DNA from: Paenibacillus sp. SC116
Lineage (GTDB): Bacteria; Bacillota; Bacilli; Paenibacillales; Paenibacillaceae
Length of the DNA stretch: 64,000 nt
Reading direction: 5' to 3'
Assembly: GCF_024733555.1 (NCBI RefSeq)
Contig: NZ_JANIOF010000001.1
Span: 2,476,777-2,540,776 of the forward strand
The translations under genes and the position numbers were made by a program. Positions 22,051 through 30,314 of this stretch are shown in pieces (the first letter of the stretch is position 1; every line of letters begins with the position of its first letter). Below the pieces are notes generated by a model. That model searched no databases, was not told where the DNA came from, and was given only the letters and a program-made list of their open reading frames with translations.

Positions 22051-23253
22051 GTGAACGAAAAGAAAACAACAAATGGCCCATTGTTCATTTTGATGATCAA
22101 TATGTTCATCGCCATGGTCGGTATGGGTATGATTATTCCGCTTATGCCAATGTTTATTACGGAATTCGGAGCTACCGGCAAAGATATGGGTTATCTTATG
22201 GCCGCATTTGGACTTACTCAGTTCATTTTCTCCCCACTCGGCGGAGATTGGTCAGATAAATATGGCCGTAAAAAAATGATTGTTATCGGTATGGCATTTT
22301 TCACTATTTCACAATTACTATTTGCGGTGACCACTGATTTGTGGGTACTTTACTTGTCTCGTCTACTTGGTGGTGCAGGTGTAGGTCTGATGTCACCGCC
22401 AATGACAGCATTTATTGCTGACGTAACGACAGAAGATCAACGCGCAAAAGGTCTTGGATGGCTGGGGGCAGCGATGTCGCTAGGTATTGTTATCGGTCCC
22501 GGTATCGGTGGTTATCTCGCTGACTTCGGGATGCGCGTACCGTTCTATACGGCTGCAGCATTAGCTGGGTTATCTACACTTATTTCGATTGCGATATTGC
22601 CGGAGACATTAACACAAGAAGCAAAAATAGCCGCTCTGGCAACGAAACAAAAGCGCGAGAATATTGTTGGACTTATCATTAATTCATTCAAAGCGCCTTA
22701 CTTTGTTCTGTTACTGCTCGTGTTCGTCTTAACATTTGGTCTTATGAACTTCGAAACGGTATTCGGACTATTTGTTGATGTGAAGCATGGATTCACACCA
22801 CAAGACATCTCGCTTATCTTTACATTCGGAGCACTGGCAGGGGTTATTATTCAAGCCGTTGTATTCGGAAAACTCGTTGAAAAATTCGGAGAACAACGCG
22901 TTATCCACGGCTCCTTGATGCTTGCCGCCATCTGTATGTTCAGCATGACTTTTGTCGGGCAATATGCAGTTATCTTCACAACAACGTTATTATTCTTTAT
23001 CGCTACTTCCCTCATCCGCCCAGCAGCCAATACGCTGCTGTCTAAGATGGCCGGCAATGAACAAGGCTATGTAGCTGGATTGAACAACGCATTTATGAGT
23101 CTTGGCAATATTATTGGACCATCCATTGCAGGTATTCTGTTCGATGTGAATATGAGCTATCCATACTGGCTGGGAGGCGTTGTTCTTATTATTGGCTCTC
23201 TTATGCTTGTCGGCTGGCAGCGCAGCAGAGCACAGTTTGCTAAAGTGGGCTAA
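22051..23253 (+). CDS. MFS multidrug efflux transporter (NorA/Bmr type)
   Basis: A 400-residue 12-helix DHA1-type antiporter. Motif A is seen as GGDWSDKYGRKK between helices 2 and 3, and antiporter motif C as GIVIGPGIGGYLAD in helix 5. Such proteins expel hydrophobic or cationic drugs in exchange for protons. It starts with GTG after AAGGAG and is co-transcribed with the TetR regulator, ending at a strong terminator. The substrate is unknown. Confidence 0.88.
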   Translation: MNEKKTTNGPLFILMINMFIAMVGMGMIIPLMPMFITEFGATGKDMGYLMAAFGLTQFIFSPLGGDWSDKYGRKKMIVIGMAFFTISQLLFAVTTDLWVLYLSRLLGGAGVGLMSPPMTAFIADVTTEDQRAKGLGWLGAAMSLGIVIGPGIGGYLADFGMRVPFYTAAALAGLSTLISIAILPETLTQEAKIAALATKQKRENIVGLIINSFKAPYFVLLLLVFVLTFGLMNFETVFGLFVDVKHGFTPQDISLIFTFGALAGVIIQAVVFGKLVEKFGEQRVIHGSLMLAAICMFSMTFVGQYAVIFTTTLLFFIATSLIRPAANTLLSKMAGNEQGYVAGLNNAFMSLGNIIGPSIAGILFDVNMSYPYWLGGVVLIIGSLMLVGWQRSRAQFAKVG

Positions 23254-23277
23254 TTTATACAGTTGTGTAATTAAGAA

Positions 23278-23315
23278 AAGCTCTATCTTCGTAATTGAAG
23301 ATAGAGCTTTTTTTG
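23278..23315 (+). terminator. Strong terminator of the TetR/MFS operon
   Basis: AAGCTCTATCTTC pairs perfectly with GAAGATAGAGCTT around a 6-base loop, followed by TTTTT. Confidence 0.9.
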
Positions 23316-23467
23316 CAACCATAGTTCATTGTAATTTGGCCTAATAAAAATAAATTTATAATTTTCTTCCATAAAATTCTTAATTACAAAATTATGTTTA
23401 GCATCTCTCGATTGTATTCATTACAATGGCTCATGTGCACAAAATATATACATAATATGGAGGTTAC

Positions 23468-24577
23468 ATGATGCGTAAAAAATTTATGCCTAGCTTTATT
23501 CTAGCTCTTGTATTTAGTTTAGTATTTTCTATCATGCCAGCTTTTGGTGCGGCCAAATTAGGGACAGATATGTGGAATCCTGAGCAGGGCTGGAAGCGAT
23601 ATTCGAGCAATTCTCATCCATTCACCTATCATGGATATGGTTGGAATCACGTGAATGACATCTACAATAATTCTACGCATTACAATAATTATTCTAGTAC
23701 ATCTGCAAAATTTAATATTGTAGGCACTTCTTTTCGAGTAATAAGTAAAAACGCATTTAGCTCATTATCTGATGGCATTACGGTCATTATCGATGGTAAA
23801 TATTACGGGAATATAAACTTGCAACAAATTGCCCGTGATGACTCTCAAAATAGCTATAATACACCACGTTTAGCTTACGAAGTGACAGGTTTGTCACCAG
23901 GAGAACATTCTGTTGAGCTAGTTAATAACTCATCCGGGAAATATTTTGTACTATCAGCTATCGACGTGCCTCAACAAAGTACTTTGAAGCCGTACAACCC
24001 TAACATTTCCACACCGAAACTTTCTGTAACTTCGGTAACGTATTCGGTTTATTTAAACGAAACGTTTGACGTTCAGCTCAGATTGGACAATGTGAACAAT
24101 ATTTATGCAGAAGATTTCAGCATTGAATACGACAAATCCCGCTTCCAATTTGTAAGCGCTGTGGCAGACAGCAAGCTAACGATCGTGCATCAAGAAAATG
24201 CGGATACATTACGATTTATTACAGCAAGCAAAGGCCGCTATAACGGCATTAATGGCAGCAGCCTTCTTGTTAACTTGAAGTTTAAAGCAATTGGTGTTGG
24301 CAATGGTAAAGTAGATGCCATTAAGGCCAAGATTGCTGACAATGGAAAAACAGAAACTACGCTTGCACCAGAAAATATCGGTGAACGCACGTTTCAGGTG
24401 CTTCCAAGTACGGAATACAGCCTAAAGCATCTTGGTGAGGTTGCTTTCTTCTATAAAGAGGACAAAACCAATTTGTCAAACAATTTGAGAAGCATTTTGG
24501 GAGACCGCGGTCCGGTTGAAGACGTCGATTTGACTCATATCGTGAAGATCGTGTTGGCTAATCCACAATATAAGTAA
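23468..24577 (+). CDS. Secreted protein with cohesin-like domain and dockerin-like tail
   Basis: A 369-residue exported protein. A signal peptide spans residues 1-28 (KKFMPSFILALVFSLVFS ... AFGAA). Residues 30-165 form a beta-rich domain with many aromatic and Asn residues, like a carbohydrate-binding or X2-like module. Residues 185-310 match cohesin-like folds (LNETFDVQLRLDNVNNIYAED). The last 30 residues (VEDVDLTHIVKIVL) resemble half of a dockerin. It may take part in surface adhesion or polysaccharide use, but no catalytic residues are evident. GGAGG precedes the start; ATG at 23471 is equally possible. Confidence 0.72.
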   Translation: MMRKKFMPSFILALVFSLVFSIMPAFGAAKLGTDMWNPEQGWKRYSSNSHPFTYHGYGWNHVNDIYNNSTHYNNYSSTSAKFNIVGTSFRVISKNAFSSLSDGITVIIDGKYYGNINLQQIARDDSQNSYNTPRLAYEVTGLSPGEHSVELVNNSSGKYFVLSAIDVPQQSTLKPYNPNISTPKLSVTSVTYSVYLNETFDVQLRLDNVNNIYAEDFSIEYDKSRFQFVSAVADSKLTIVHQENADTLRFITASKGRYNGINGSSLLVNLKFKAIGVGNGKVDAIKAKIADNGKTETTLAPENIGERTFQVLPSTEYSLKHLGEVAFFYKEDKTNLSNNLRSILGDRGPVEDVDLTHIVKIVLANPQYK

Positions 24578-24605
24578 CAGTAGCAGTAGCCTATCAATCA
24601 CGCAA

Positions 24606-24702
24606 TGAAAAAAGCCCGTTCCCTGCTCCTTCTCTCTCTTCTTGTAGCAACGGCTACAAGAAGACGAGTGATTGGAAGCTTGGTTGAACGGGCTTATTTT
24701 AA
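24606..24702. terminator. Bidirectional composite terminator
   Basis: AAGCCCGTTC and GAACGGGCTT form the base of a long hairpin with an inner stem CTTCTTGTAGC/GCTACAAGAAG. A-run on the left and T-rich stretch on the right serve both convergent genes. Confidence 0.75.
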
Positions 24703-24730
24703 ATTAATCAAAATAGCGCAAAATGCTTAA

Positions 24731-25423
24731 TTATAAGAAAAATAAGTTGAAGCTAAGCAAAATATAAATCAACATCTCGGTAACAGCTAATCGTATTTTC
24801 CAGCTGCCAGATTGATTCATAAGCCGCCCGCCCAAGCTGCTGGCAAGCACCGAAACAACCGCAAATATAACAAACGCCTGTATCATAAATAGTACGCCTA
24901 GTTGGATCATTTGCAGCGGTACCATACCATTTTCTTGCCGAACGAACTGTGGGAACAACGCTAGGAAGAACAAGGAGAGCTTCGGATTCAGCACGCTCAT
25001 CACTATGCCTTGACGATACAAGCCGAAGCCTGCTTTCGTGCTGGCTGCCGCATCATGCTTGCCAACTGGCTCTTCCGCTACCGATGATACTTCCGCAGTC
25101 GCAGCAACCTCACCTTCCGCCTTCATTTTACGGATACCCGTCCATACTTTCCACGCTAAATACAGCAAATATATTGCTCCTAAGAGCTTAATGATGAAAA
25201 ATGCCGCTGGCGAAGAAAGAATGACGGCAGATACACCTGCCGCCGCCAAAGCGACATGAGCGATTAATCCTGTACATAAGCCAAGGGCAACAGTAATACC
25301 GCTGCGCCAAGATCGGCTCATACTTTGTGCCGTAACAAACAAAATATCTGGTCCTGGCATTAATGTCAGTGCAATAGCAACAGCCAGAAAGGATAACATT
25401 TGATTAAGCTCAACCACGTGCAT
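24731..25423 (-). CDS. LysE/RhtB family amino-acid exporter
   Basis: A 230-residue membrane protein with about six helices and the family signature LTLMPGPDILFVTAQS at residues 20-35. LysE/RhtB proteins export amino acids such as lysine, homoserine or threonine. An Ala/Glu-rich cytoplasmic loop at residues 100-130 carries likely family-specific variation. AGGAGG lies 4-5 bases before the ATG. It is monocistronic and convergent with the cohesin-like gene. Confidence 0.87.
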   Translation of the reverse strand: MHVVELNQMLSFLAVAIALTLMPGPDILFVTAQSMSRSWRSGITVALGLCTGLIAHVALAAAGVSAVILSSPAAFFIIKLLGAIYLLYLAWKVWTGIRKMKAEGEVAATAEVSSVAEEPVGKHDAAASTKAGFGLYRQGIVMSVLNPKLSLFFLALFPQFVRQENGMVPLQMIQLGVLFMIQAFVIFAVVSVLASSLGGRLMNQSGSWKIRLAVTEMLIYILLSFNLFFL

Positions 25424-25774
25424 ATTCCTCCTGTGAACATCCTATAAATATATCAAAACAGACATATGTTTATTTAACTAGACAAATGCCAATATAACAC
25501 CATCATACAAACATGTAAAGGCTTTTAAGCGTTAACGCGTTTTAGTGCGATGCGATTAAGAATATTTTTTTGCGAATCTTCATCCATTTCTTATTCTTAC
25601 TCGTAACCTCTACATTTCACCTTCTCATTCCTATATGGAAAGAATGTAACCGTAGAAGATTTCAACATTTTTCGTGTTTAAGGAACCCATTCCTTCTCGC
25701 TATTAGTCATCCACACATCCAAATAAAGTCGAAATCCCATAAACTAAATATAACTATATGAAGTGGGTGAGCGC
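25424..25774. other. Gene-free stretch ahead of the beta-propeller genes
   Basis: Contains the palindrome GCGTTAACGC (25529-25538) and, 29 bases before the next start, CATAAACTA (25738-25746), which fits the -10 pattern CATAnnnTA of mother-cell sporulation sigma factors. A matching -35 is not convincing. No other feature is seen. Confidence 0.25.
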
Positions 25775-27046
25775 ATGCCTATATTTGATTCAGGACCAAT
25801 AGACAATAGTCAGACAGGTAAAGCTGCATTTGCAGAAGTCAGCGCCGTTAATGCAGGCCGTTTTCCTACGAATGTGAGCGTCCAGCTATACGAGCTGCCT
25901 CCACTCGCATTCGGTACACAGACAAACAATCCACTTTTCACAAGCTTGTTCTACCTCTATCCGAGAGGTAATCCAAACGATACGCTTTCTTCTGGACTCG
26001 TCGCTTTAGGCAGTGCCTTTGGTGTCAGAGTCATCAGCAGCGGGATTGGAGAAGATGATATCGCCGTACACGTTACACTTTACGATTCGGACAACCGCAT
26101 TATTGGAACCCTCAACATCCCTGCAACCGCTCCTACTCCCTTACTCGTATATGGTGTTAATAACGGCTCGGACAATGTAAGTGTAGTCGAAGCTGAGACA
26201 GAACAAGTGACCACTTTTATTTCCACTACATCCACAGACCCTACGGGTGTAGCTTCAACTCCGGATGGCACCAAATTGTATGTAACCGTTCAAAGCACGA
26301 ATAGCGTCGATGTATATGAAACGGCCACCAATACACTGATTACGACCATTCCCGTCGGGCTAGGCCCAGTAGGTGTGTTTGTCCGGCCTGACGGCGTCCA
26401 TGCCTATGTAACGAATATCGGTGGAGATAGCGTTTCAGTCATTGACGTAGCAACGGATACTATCATTGGTGCGCCCATTCTAACAGGCTCCCAGCCATTT
26501 GCCGTTTCTTTTGTCCTATCACTAGCTAAAGCATATGTAACCAACTCTAACGGAAATAGCGTAACGATTATTAACACAAATACGTTAGCACCAACAGGAA
26601 CGATCCCACTGCCTGCTAATCCTGTCGGTATTGCTACCACACCTGATGATAAGAAAGCATATGCCTGCGTACAACTCAACACCCTTGCTGTCATCGATAC
26701 GGCGACAGACACTTTGCTGCCAGCCATCCCACTCCCTGTTGGGTCTGGTGTATCTCATGTTGCAGTTACGCCCGACGGCTCACGCGCCTATGTAACCGCA
26801 AGTGTCGCGGGTATGCTGTTCATAGTCGATACCAAAGCAGATATCGAAGTTCCCTCTCAAGCAGTCGTAATCGGAATGGGCGCTCGAGGCATCGCAATCA
26901 CACCAGATGGTAATAAAGCATTTGTAACGGCCACACTTGAAAATTATATTGCTGTTGTTGATCTGCAGACGAATACGAGGCAACAACTCATTTCAACTGG
27001 CGTACTGCCTTCAGAAATAGCAATTACCCCCAATCTATTATTTTAA
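25775..27046 (+). CDS. YVTN/YncE-type beta-propeller protein, paralogue 1
   Basis: A 423-residue protein. Residues 1-120 are a conserved N-terminal beta domain beginning MPIFDSGPIDNSQTG. The rest is a seven-bladed propeller of YVTN repeats of about 42 residues, each with a segment like TPDGTKLYVTVQSTNSVDVY. No signal peptide or anchor is present although such propellers are usually surface proteins, so release by mother-cell lysis or a spore-coat location is possible. The start ATG 25775 is chosen by alignment with the downstream paralogue; an in-frame GTG lies 4 codons upstream. Function unknown. Confidence 0.78.
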   Translation: MPIFDSGPIDNSQTGKAAFAEVSAVNAGRFPTNVSVQLYELPPLAFGTQTNNPLFTSLFYLYPRGNPNDTLSSGLVALGSAFGVRVISSGIGEDDIAVHVTLYDSDNRIIGTLNIPATAPTPLLVYGVNNGSDNVSVVEAETEQVTTFISTTSTDPTGVASTPDGTKLYVTVQSTNSVDVYETATNTLITTIPVGLGPVGVFVRPDGVHAYVTNIGGDSVSVIDVATDTIIGAPILTGSQPFAVSFVLSLAKAYVTNSNGNSVTIINTNTLAPTGTIPLPANPVGIATTPDDKKAYACVQLNTLAVIDTATDTLLPAIPLPVGSGVSHVAVTPDGSRAYVTASVAGMLFIVDTKADIEVPSQAVVIGMGARGIAITPDGNKAFVTATLENYIAVVDLQTNTRQQLISTGVLPSEIAITPNLLF

Positions 27047-27093
27047 CTTCATACGGCAAACATTGATTTTAGAAAAAAGGAAGGGATGATCAT

Positions 27094-28362
27094 ATGCCTC
27101 TGTACGATTCGGGACCGATAGATAACAGTCAGACCGGAAGAGCTGCTTTTGCAGAAGTCAGTACGGTTAATACAGGTCGTCTCCCTACAAATGTGAGCAT
27201 TCAGCTGTATGAGCTTCCTCAACTCGTATTCGGCACACAGACCAATAATCCACTTTTTACAAGCTTGTTTCACATCCAACCTAGAGGAAACCCAAACGAT
27301 ACTTTATCTTCTGGACTCGTTGCGTTAGGTAGCGCCTTCGGAGTAAGGGTCATTAGCAGCGGACCTGGGGAGGACGATATTGCTGTGCATGTCACGCTGT
27401 ATGATGCAGACAGCCGTATCATTCGCACTTTCAACGTCCCTGCTACCGCTCCTACTCCTTTATTCGCCTACGTCTCCACTGGTTCAACTAGGGTCACGGT
27501 TATTGATACCTCTATCGATCAAGTAGTTGAATCTTTGGTTACCGATCCATCTGTAGCTACTGTCTCAACATCTACGCCAGATGGATCACGTCTGTATGTA
27601 GCTGTTCAAGGTTCAAACGTGATCGATGTTTTTGATACCACGACCAGCACCTTCATTACATCGATTTCAACCGGAGGTCTTCCCCAAGGGGTATTAGTTA
27701 GACCTGATGGTCTTCAAGTCTATGCTATTAATGCTATTACAAATAATGTTGTCGTGATCGATGTTAATACGAATACTCCGATAGGCGCTCCAATCCCTAC
27801 TGGAATTAACCCATTTGCATTAGCTTTTTCCTTAAATCTGAGCAAAGCTTACGTAGCTAATTTCAGCGGGTCTAGTATTACCGTAATTAATACAAATACG
27901 CTTTCTGTTATCACGACAATACCGCTTGGCGCTAATCCATTCAACATCGCTACCACACCAGATGGCAGTAAATTGTTCGCCTGCCTGAGTACAAATGTTG
28001 TCGTCGTTATTGACACAACTACTGATTCTGTCATTACTTCAATAAACATGTCACCAAGTATAGCGGTATTTGATATTGCTATTACACCAGATAGTACGAA
28101 AGCATATGTAACTGCGATCGTAACAAATGAAATTCGTGTCATTAATACGATCACGAATGCTGTTATTAACAATGCAACGATCCCCCTTGGCATCAGCCCA
28201 CGTTCCATTGCCATCACACCAGATGGTAAAAAAGCCTATATCACTACAAATTCAGAAAATTCAGTGAAAGTTATCGATCTGAAGACAAATACAAACACAG
28301 CTACCATTATCGTAGACACCTCACCAAATGACATTTCTATTGCTCCTAATCTGTTATTTTAA
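27094..28362 (+). CDS. YVTN/YncE-type beta-propeller protein, paralogue 2
   Basis: A 422-residue tandem paralogue of the preceding gene, 47 bp downstream and surely in the same transcript. The N-terminal 120 residues are almost the same (MPLYDSGPIDNSQTG ... NDTLSSGLVALGSAFGVRV), while the propeller blades are more diverged. This suggests the N-terminal domain carries the shared location or assembly function and the blades differ in ligand. GGAAGGG precedes the ATG. No signal peptide. Function unknown. Confidence 0.78.
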   Translation: MPLYDSGPIDNSQTGRAAFAEVSTVNTGRLPTNVSIQLYELPQLVFGTQTNNPLFTSLFHIQPRGNPNDTLSSGLVALGSAFGVRVISSGPGEDDIAVHVTLYDADSRIIRTFNVPATAPTPLFAYVSTGSTRVTVIDTSIDQVVESLVTDPSVATVSTSTPDGSRLYVAVQGSNVIDVFDTTTSTFITSISTGGLPQGVLVRPDGLQVYAINAITNNVVVIDVNTNTPIGAPIPTGINPFALAFSLNLSKAYVANFSGSSITVINTNTLSVITTIPLGANPFNIATTPDGSKLFACLSTNVVVVIDTTTDSVITSINMSPSIAVFDIAITPDSTKAYVTAIVTNEIRVINTITNAVINNATIPLGISPRSIAITPDGKKAYITTNSENSVKVIDLKTNTNTATIIVDTSPNDISIAPNLLF

Positions 28363-28372
28363 ATGGGGAAGG

Positions 28373-28420
28373 AAAAAGAGGTTCCCCACCGTCCATTAAG
28401 ACGAGAGAGAACCTCTTTTC
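28373..28420. terminator. Bidirectional terminator
   Basis: AAAAAGAGGTTC pairs with GAACCTCTTTTC around about 24 bases, between convergent genes. Confidence 0.75.
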
Positions 28421-28437
28421 TGCATACACTGCTGTTT

Positions 28438-29307
28438 CTATTCCTTTGTGAGTCCGATCATAACGCCGCCTACTACGATAAGCACACAGCCGATAATAAC
28501 GAACACCATTTGACGCTTGGATTTCTTCTCATTTAGCAAGAAGATACCACCTAGTGTCGAAATAATCGTACCCGTTTGTGACAAGGAGAAGCTTGTCGCA
28601 ACGCCTATAAGCGGGATGGATAGAAGCAAGGCAAGGTTACCAGCTCCCCACCAAACACCGGTAAGGATGTTGCGGAATGTATATTTATTAAATGGCTTAT
28701 GCTTCAACGTCAACAGCAATCCACCAAGGACCATACCGATTGCTTGTGGCATAATCGCGGCCCAGCCGTCAACTTCAAACCAACGAAGAATAATAACATA
28801 ACCAACGAAACCGACTGTGGAGATAACCAAATGCATAATTCCTTTTTGCATCTGACTACCGCCGCTCATTTGCGTACCTTGTGTATTCGCTTGCTTGTCT
28901 TCCATCACAGTAAACACAACACCGATGATAAGAAGAACAATTGCAATAATTCCTAGAATGACAGAAGTTGTCGTAGACCATTCCCCGAATACGATAACAC
29001 CGAACAATGTCGTTACAATTAATTGCATACCTGTTGAAATAGGAACCGTACGAGATACGCCTAAATATCCAACCGCGGAAAATTGATTGTATTGACCAAG
29101 CGCCCAACATATACCTGAAATAATACCGGCAGTCCAAATGGTTGTTGATAACTCCGGCTGTTTAAATACATATATCCCAATTGCAAATACGAGCGCACCG
29201 AGCGTCATTCCGACGAGTTGGTGATGTGCTTTCCCTCCAAGCTTGGAGCTGACAAGCAATAAAGTTCCCCAGAATAACGCAGGGACAAGAGCCAATAAAA
29301 TATCCAT
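28438..29307 (-). CDS. glcU: GRP-family sugar transporter (GlcU/RbsU type)
   Basis: A 289-residue membrane protein with ten predicted helices. It belongs to the glucose/ribose porter family, whose B. subtilis member GlcU takes up glucose with protons. Typical segments are ALVPALFWGTLLLVSSKLGG at the start and GVWWGAGNLALLLSIPLIG in the second half. The start is set at 29307, 8 bases after AAGGG; the longest frame starts 8 codons earlier. Sugar specificity is inferred from family only. Confidence 0.85.
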   Translation of the reverse strand: MDILLALVPALFWGTLLLVSSKLGGKAHHQLVGMTLGALVFAIGIYVFKQPELSTTIWTAGIISGICWALGQYNQFSAVGYLGVSRTVPISTGMQLIVTTLFGVIVFGEWSTTTSVILGIIAIVLLIIGVVFTVMEDKQANTQGTQMSGGSQMQKGIMHLVISTVGFVGYVIILRWFEVDGWAAIMPQAIGMVLGGLLLTLKHKPFNKYTFRNILTGVWWGAGNLALLLSIPLIGVATSFSLSQTGTIISTLGGIFLLNEKKSKRQMVFVIIGCVLIVVGGVMIGLTKE

Positions 29308-29553
29308 GTCCAAATTCCCTTCTATCATCACAAACTAATCAATATTTAAAATATTTAAAGCCAAATATAATTGTTCAGCAATAAATTCGATACAGTGACG
29401 CCATAAAGCAATGTTTAAAAATATAACCACTTATCCTTTAAGATAGTGTAAACATTGCCCACTAATTATAATCATCAAGATCATCGAGCACGGCTGTTGA
29501 TGAACCAAGTAAGTGTGCTTTCGGGATACGGTGCACAGCTCTCTGGACCTCAT

Positions 29554-29736
29554 CTAACGGTCGCCATTGACGTTATTTTCGCTAAATCACCTGTAATAAA
29601 ATTATAACGGGCGTACGAGCGCTTATTTTAGCAATTTAGTGATTTACATCGCGTTAGATGGCAAATAAGCTCTCTGGCAACCTTTACTTCTCAAAATAAG
29701 TGAATACAAGCAGAATAGCCTCCGTGGCGACCGTTA
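29554..29736. repeat. 185-bp imperfect palindromic repeat, copy 3
   Basis: Begins CTAACGGTCGCC and ends GGCGACCGTTA, with internal GCTTATTTTAGC and AAATAAGCTC as in the copies at 1385 and 5316. Compensatory-looking changes in the terminal arms (GTCGCC with GGCGAC here, GTTCCC with GGCAAC in copy 1) keep most of the pairing. Confidence 0.75.
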
Positions 29737-29959
29737 CGTAATTACTTTACCCAAATATGCGCAGCTACCTATTACGAACTTTTCTCGCCTTCTTTTGAAA
29801 TAAGATAGTTTCTGAATATTTGCATTGTAAAACTCACTTCTTTAAGGCAAGAAGCTAATGATTTGGTATGAATGATTTTCAAATATATGGATTAACCAAA
29901 GGGCATGATCGTCATACTATAATGACGATTTGGCTGGCACCTATTTATATAGCACCCGT

Positions 29960-30042
29960 GTTGTGCTTCATGTTGTACCTTTTGTGTGCATTATGTTGAG
30001 CATCATGTCGTGCATTATGTAGTGGTTCATGTTGTACATCAT
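29960..30042. repeat. Degenerate 12-bp tandem repeat, about 7 units
   Basis: Units approximating GTTGTGCATCAT follow one another; one unit is 11 bases. The array lies in the 1-kb gene-free stretch before the ABC-F gene terminator. Confidence 0.6.
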
Positions 30043-30046
30043 GAGT

Positions 30047-30062
30047 GAGTTATCGATAACTC
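30047..30062. other. 16-bp perfect palindrome
   Basis: GAGTTATCGATAACTC, directly after the tandem repeat. Possible protein-binding site; no gene starts nearby. Confidence 0.4.
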
Positions 30063-30150
30063 AAATTGAATTACAAATCACACACTTACAATTGTACTTT
30101 ACACACCCACTCACATTCTCCACCCTTGATTTGTATCCTAAAAAGTCAAC

Positions 30151-30196
30151 AAAAAAGACGCCCCTGCTTCGACTTGCCTTGAAGCGGAGCGTCTTT
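30151..30196 (-). terminator. Terminator of the ABC-F gene
   Basis: AAAGACGC and GCGTCTTT with an inner CTTCGA/TTGAAG pairing; on the minus strand the stem is followed by TTTTTT. Confidence 0.75.
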
Positions 30197-30314
30197 CCCT
30201 AAGAACTAAACTGCCACACTTGCTTGAGTCATTGCATGTCTTGCTAGTATTGCTGATATTGCCGTCATTGCTATATCATAGCGCTTCGAGATTAAAAGTT
30301 CGAGCTGCAAACTT

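Noticed and set aside
29968..30042. Met/His-rich 24-codon minus-strand frame
   Set aside because: Arises from the 12-bp tandem repeat, has no ribosome site.
29960..30042. CRISPR array
   Set aside because: Repeat units are only 12 bp, directly adjacent without unique spacers, and no cas gene is present.
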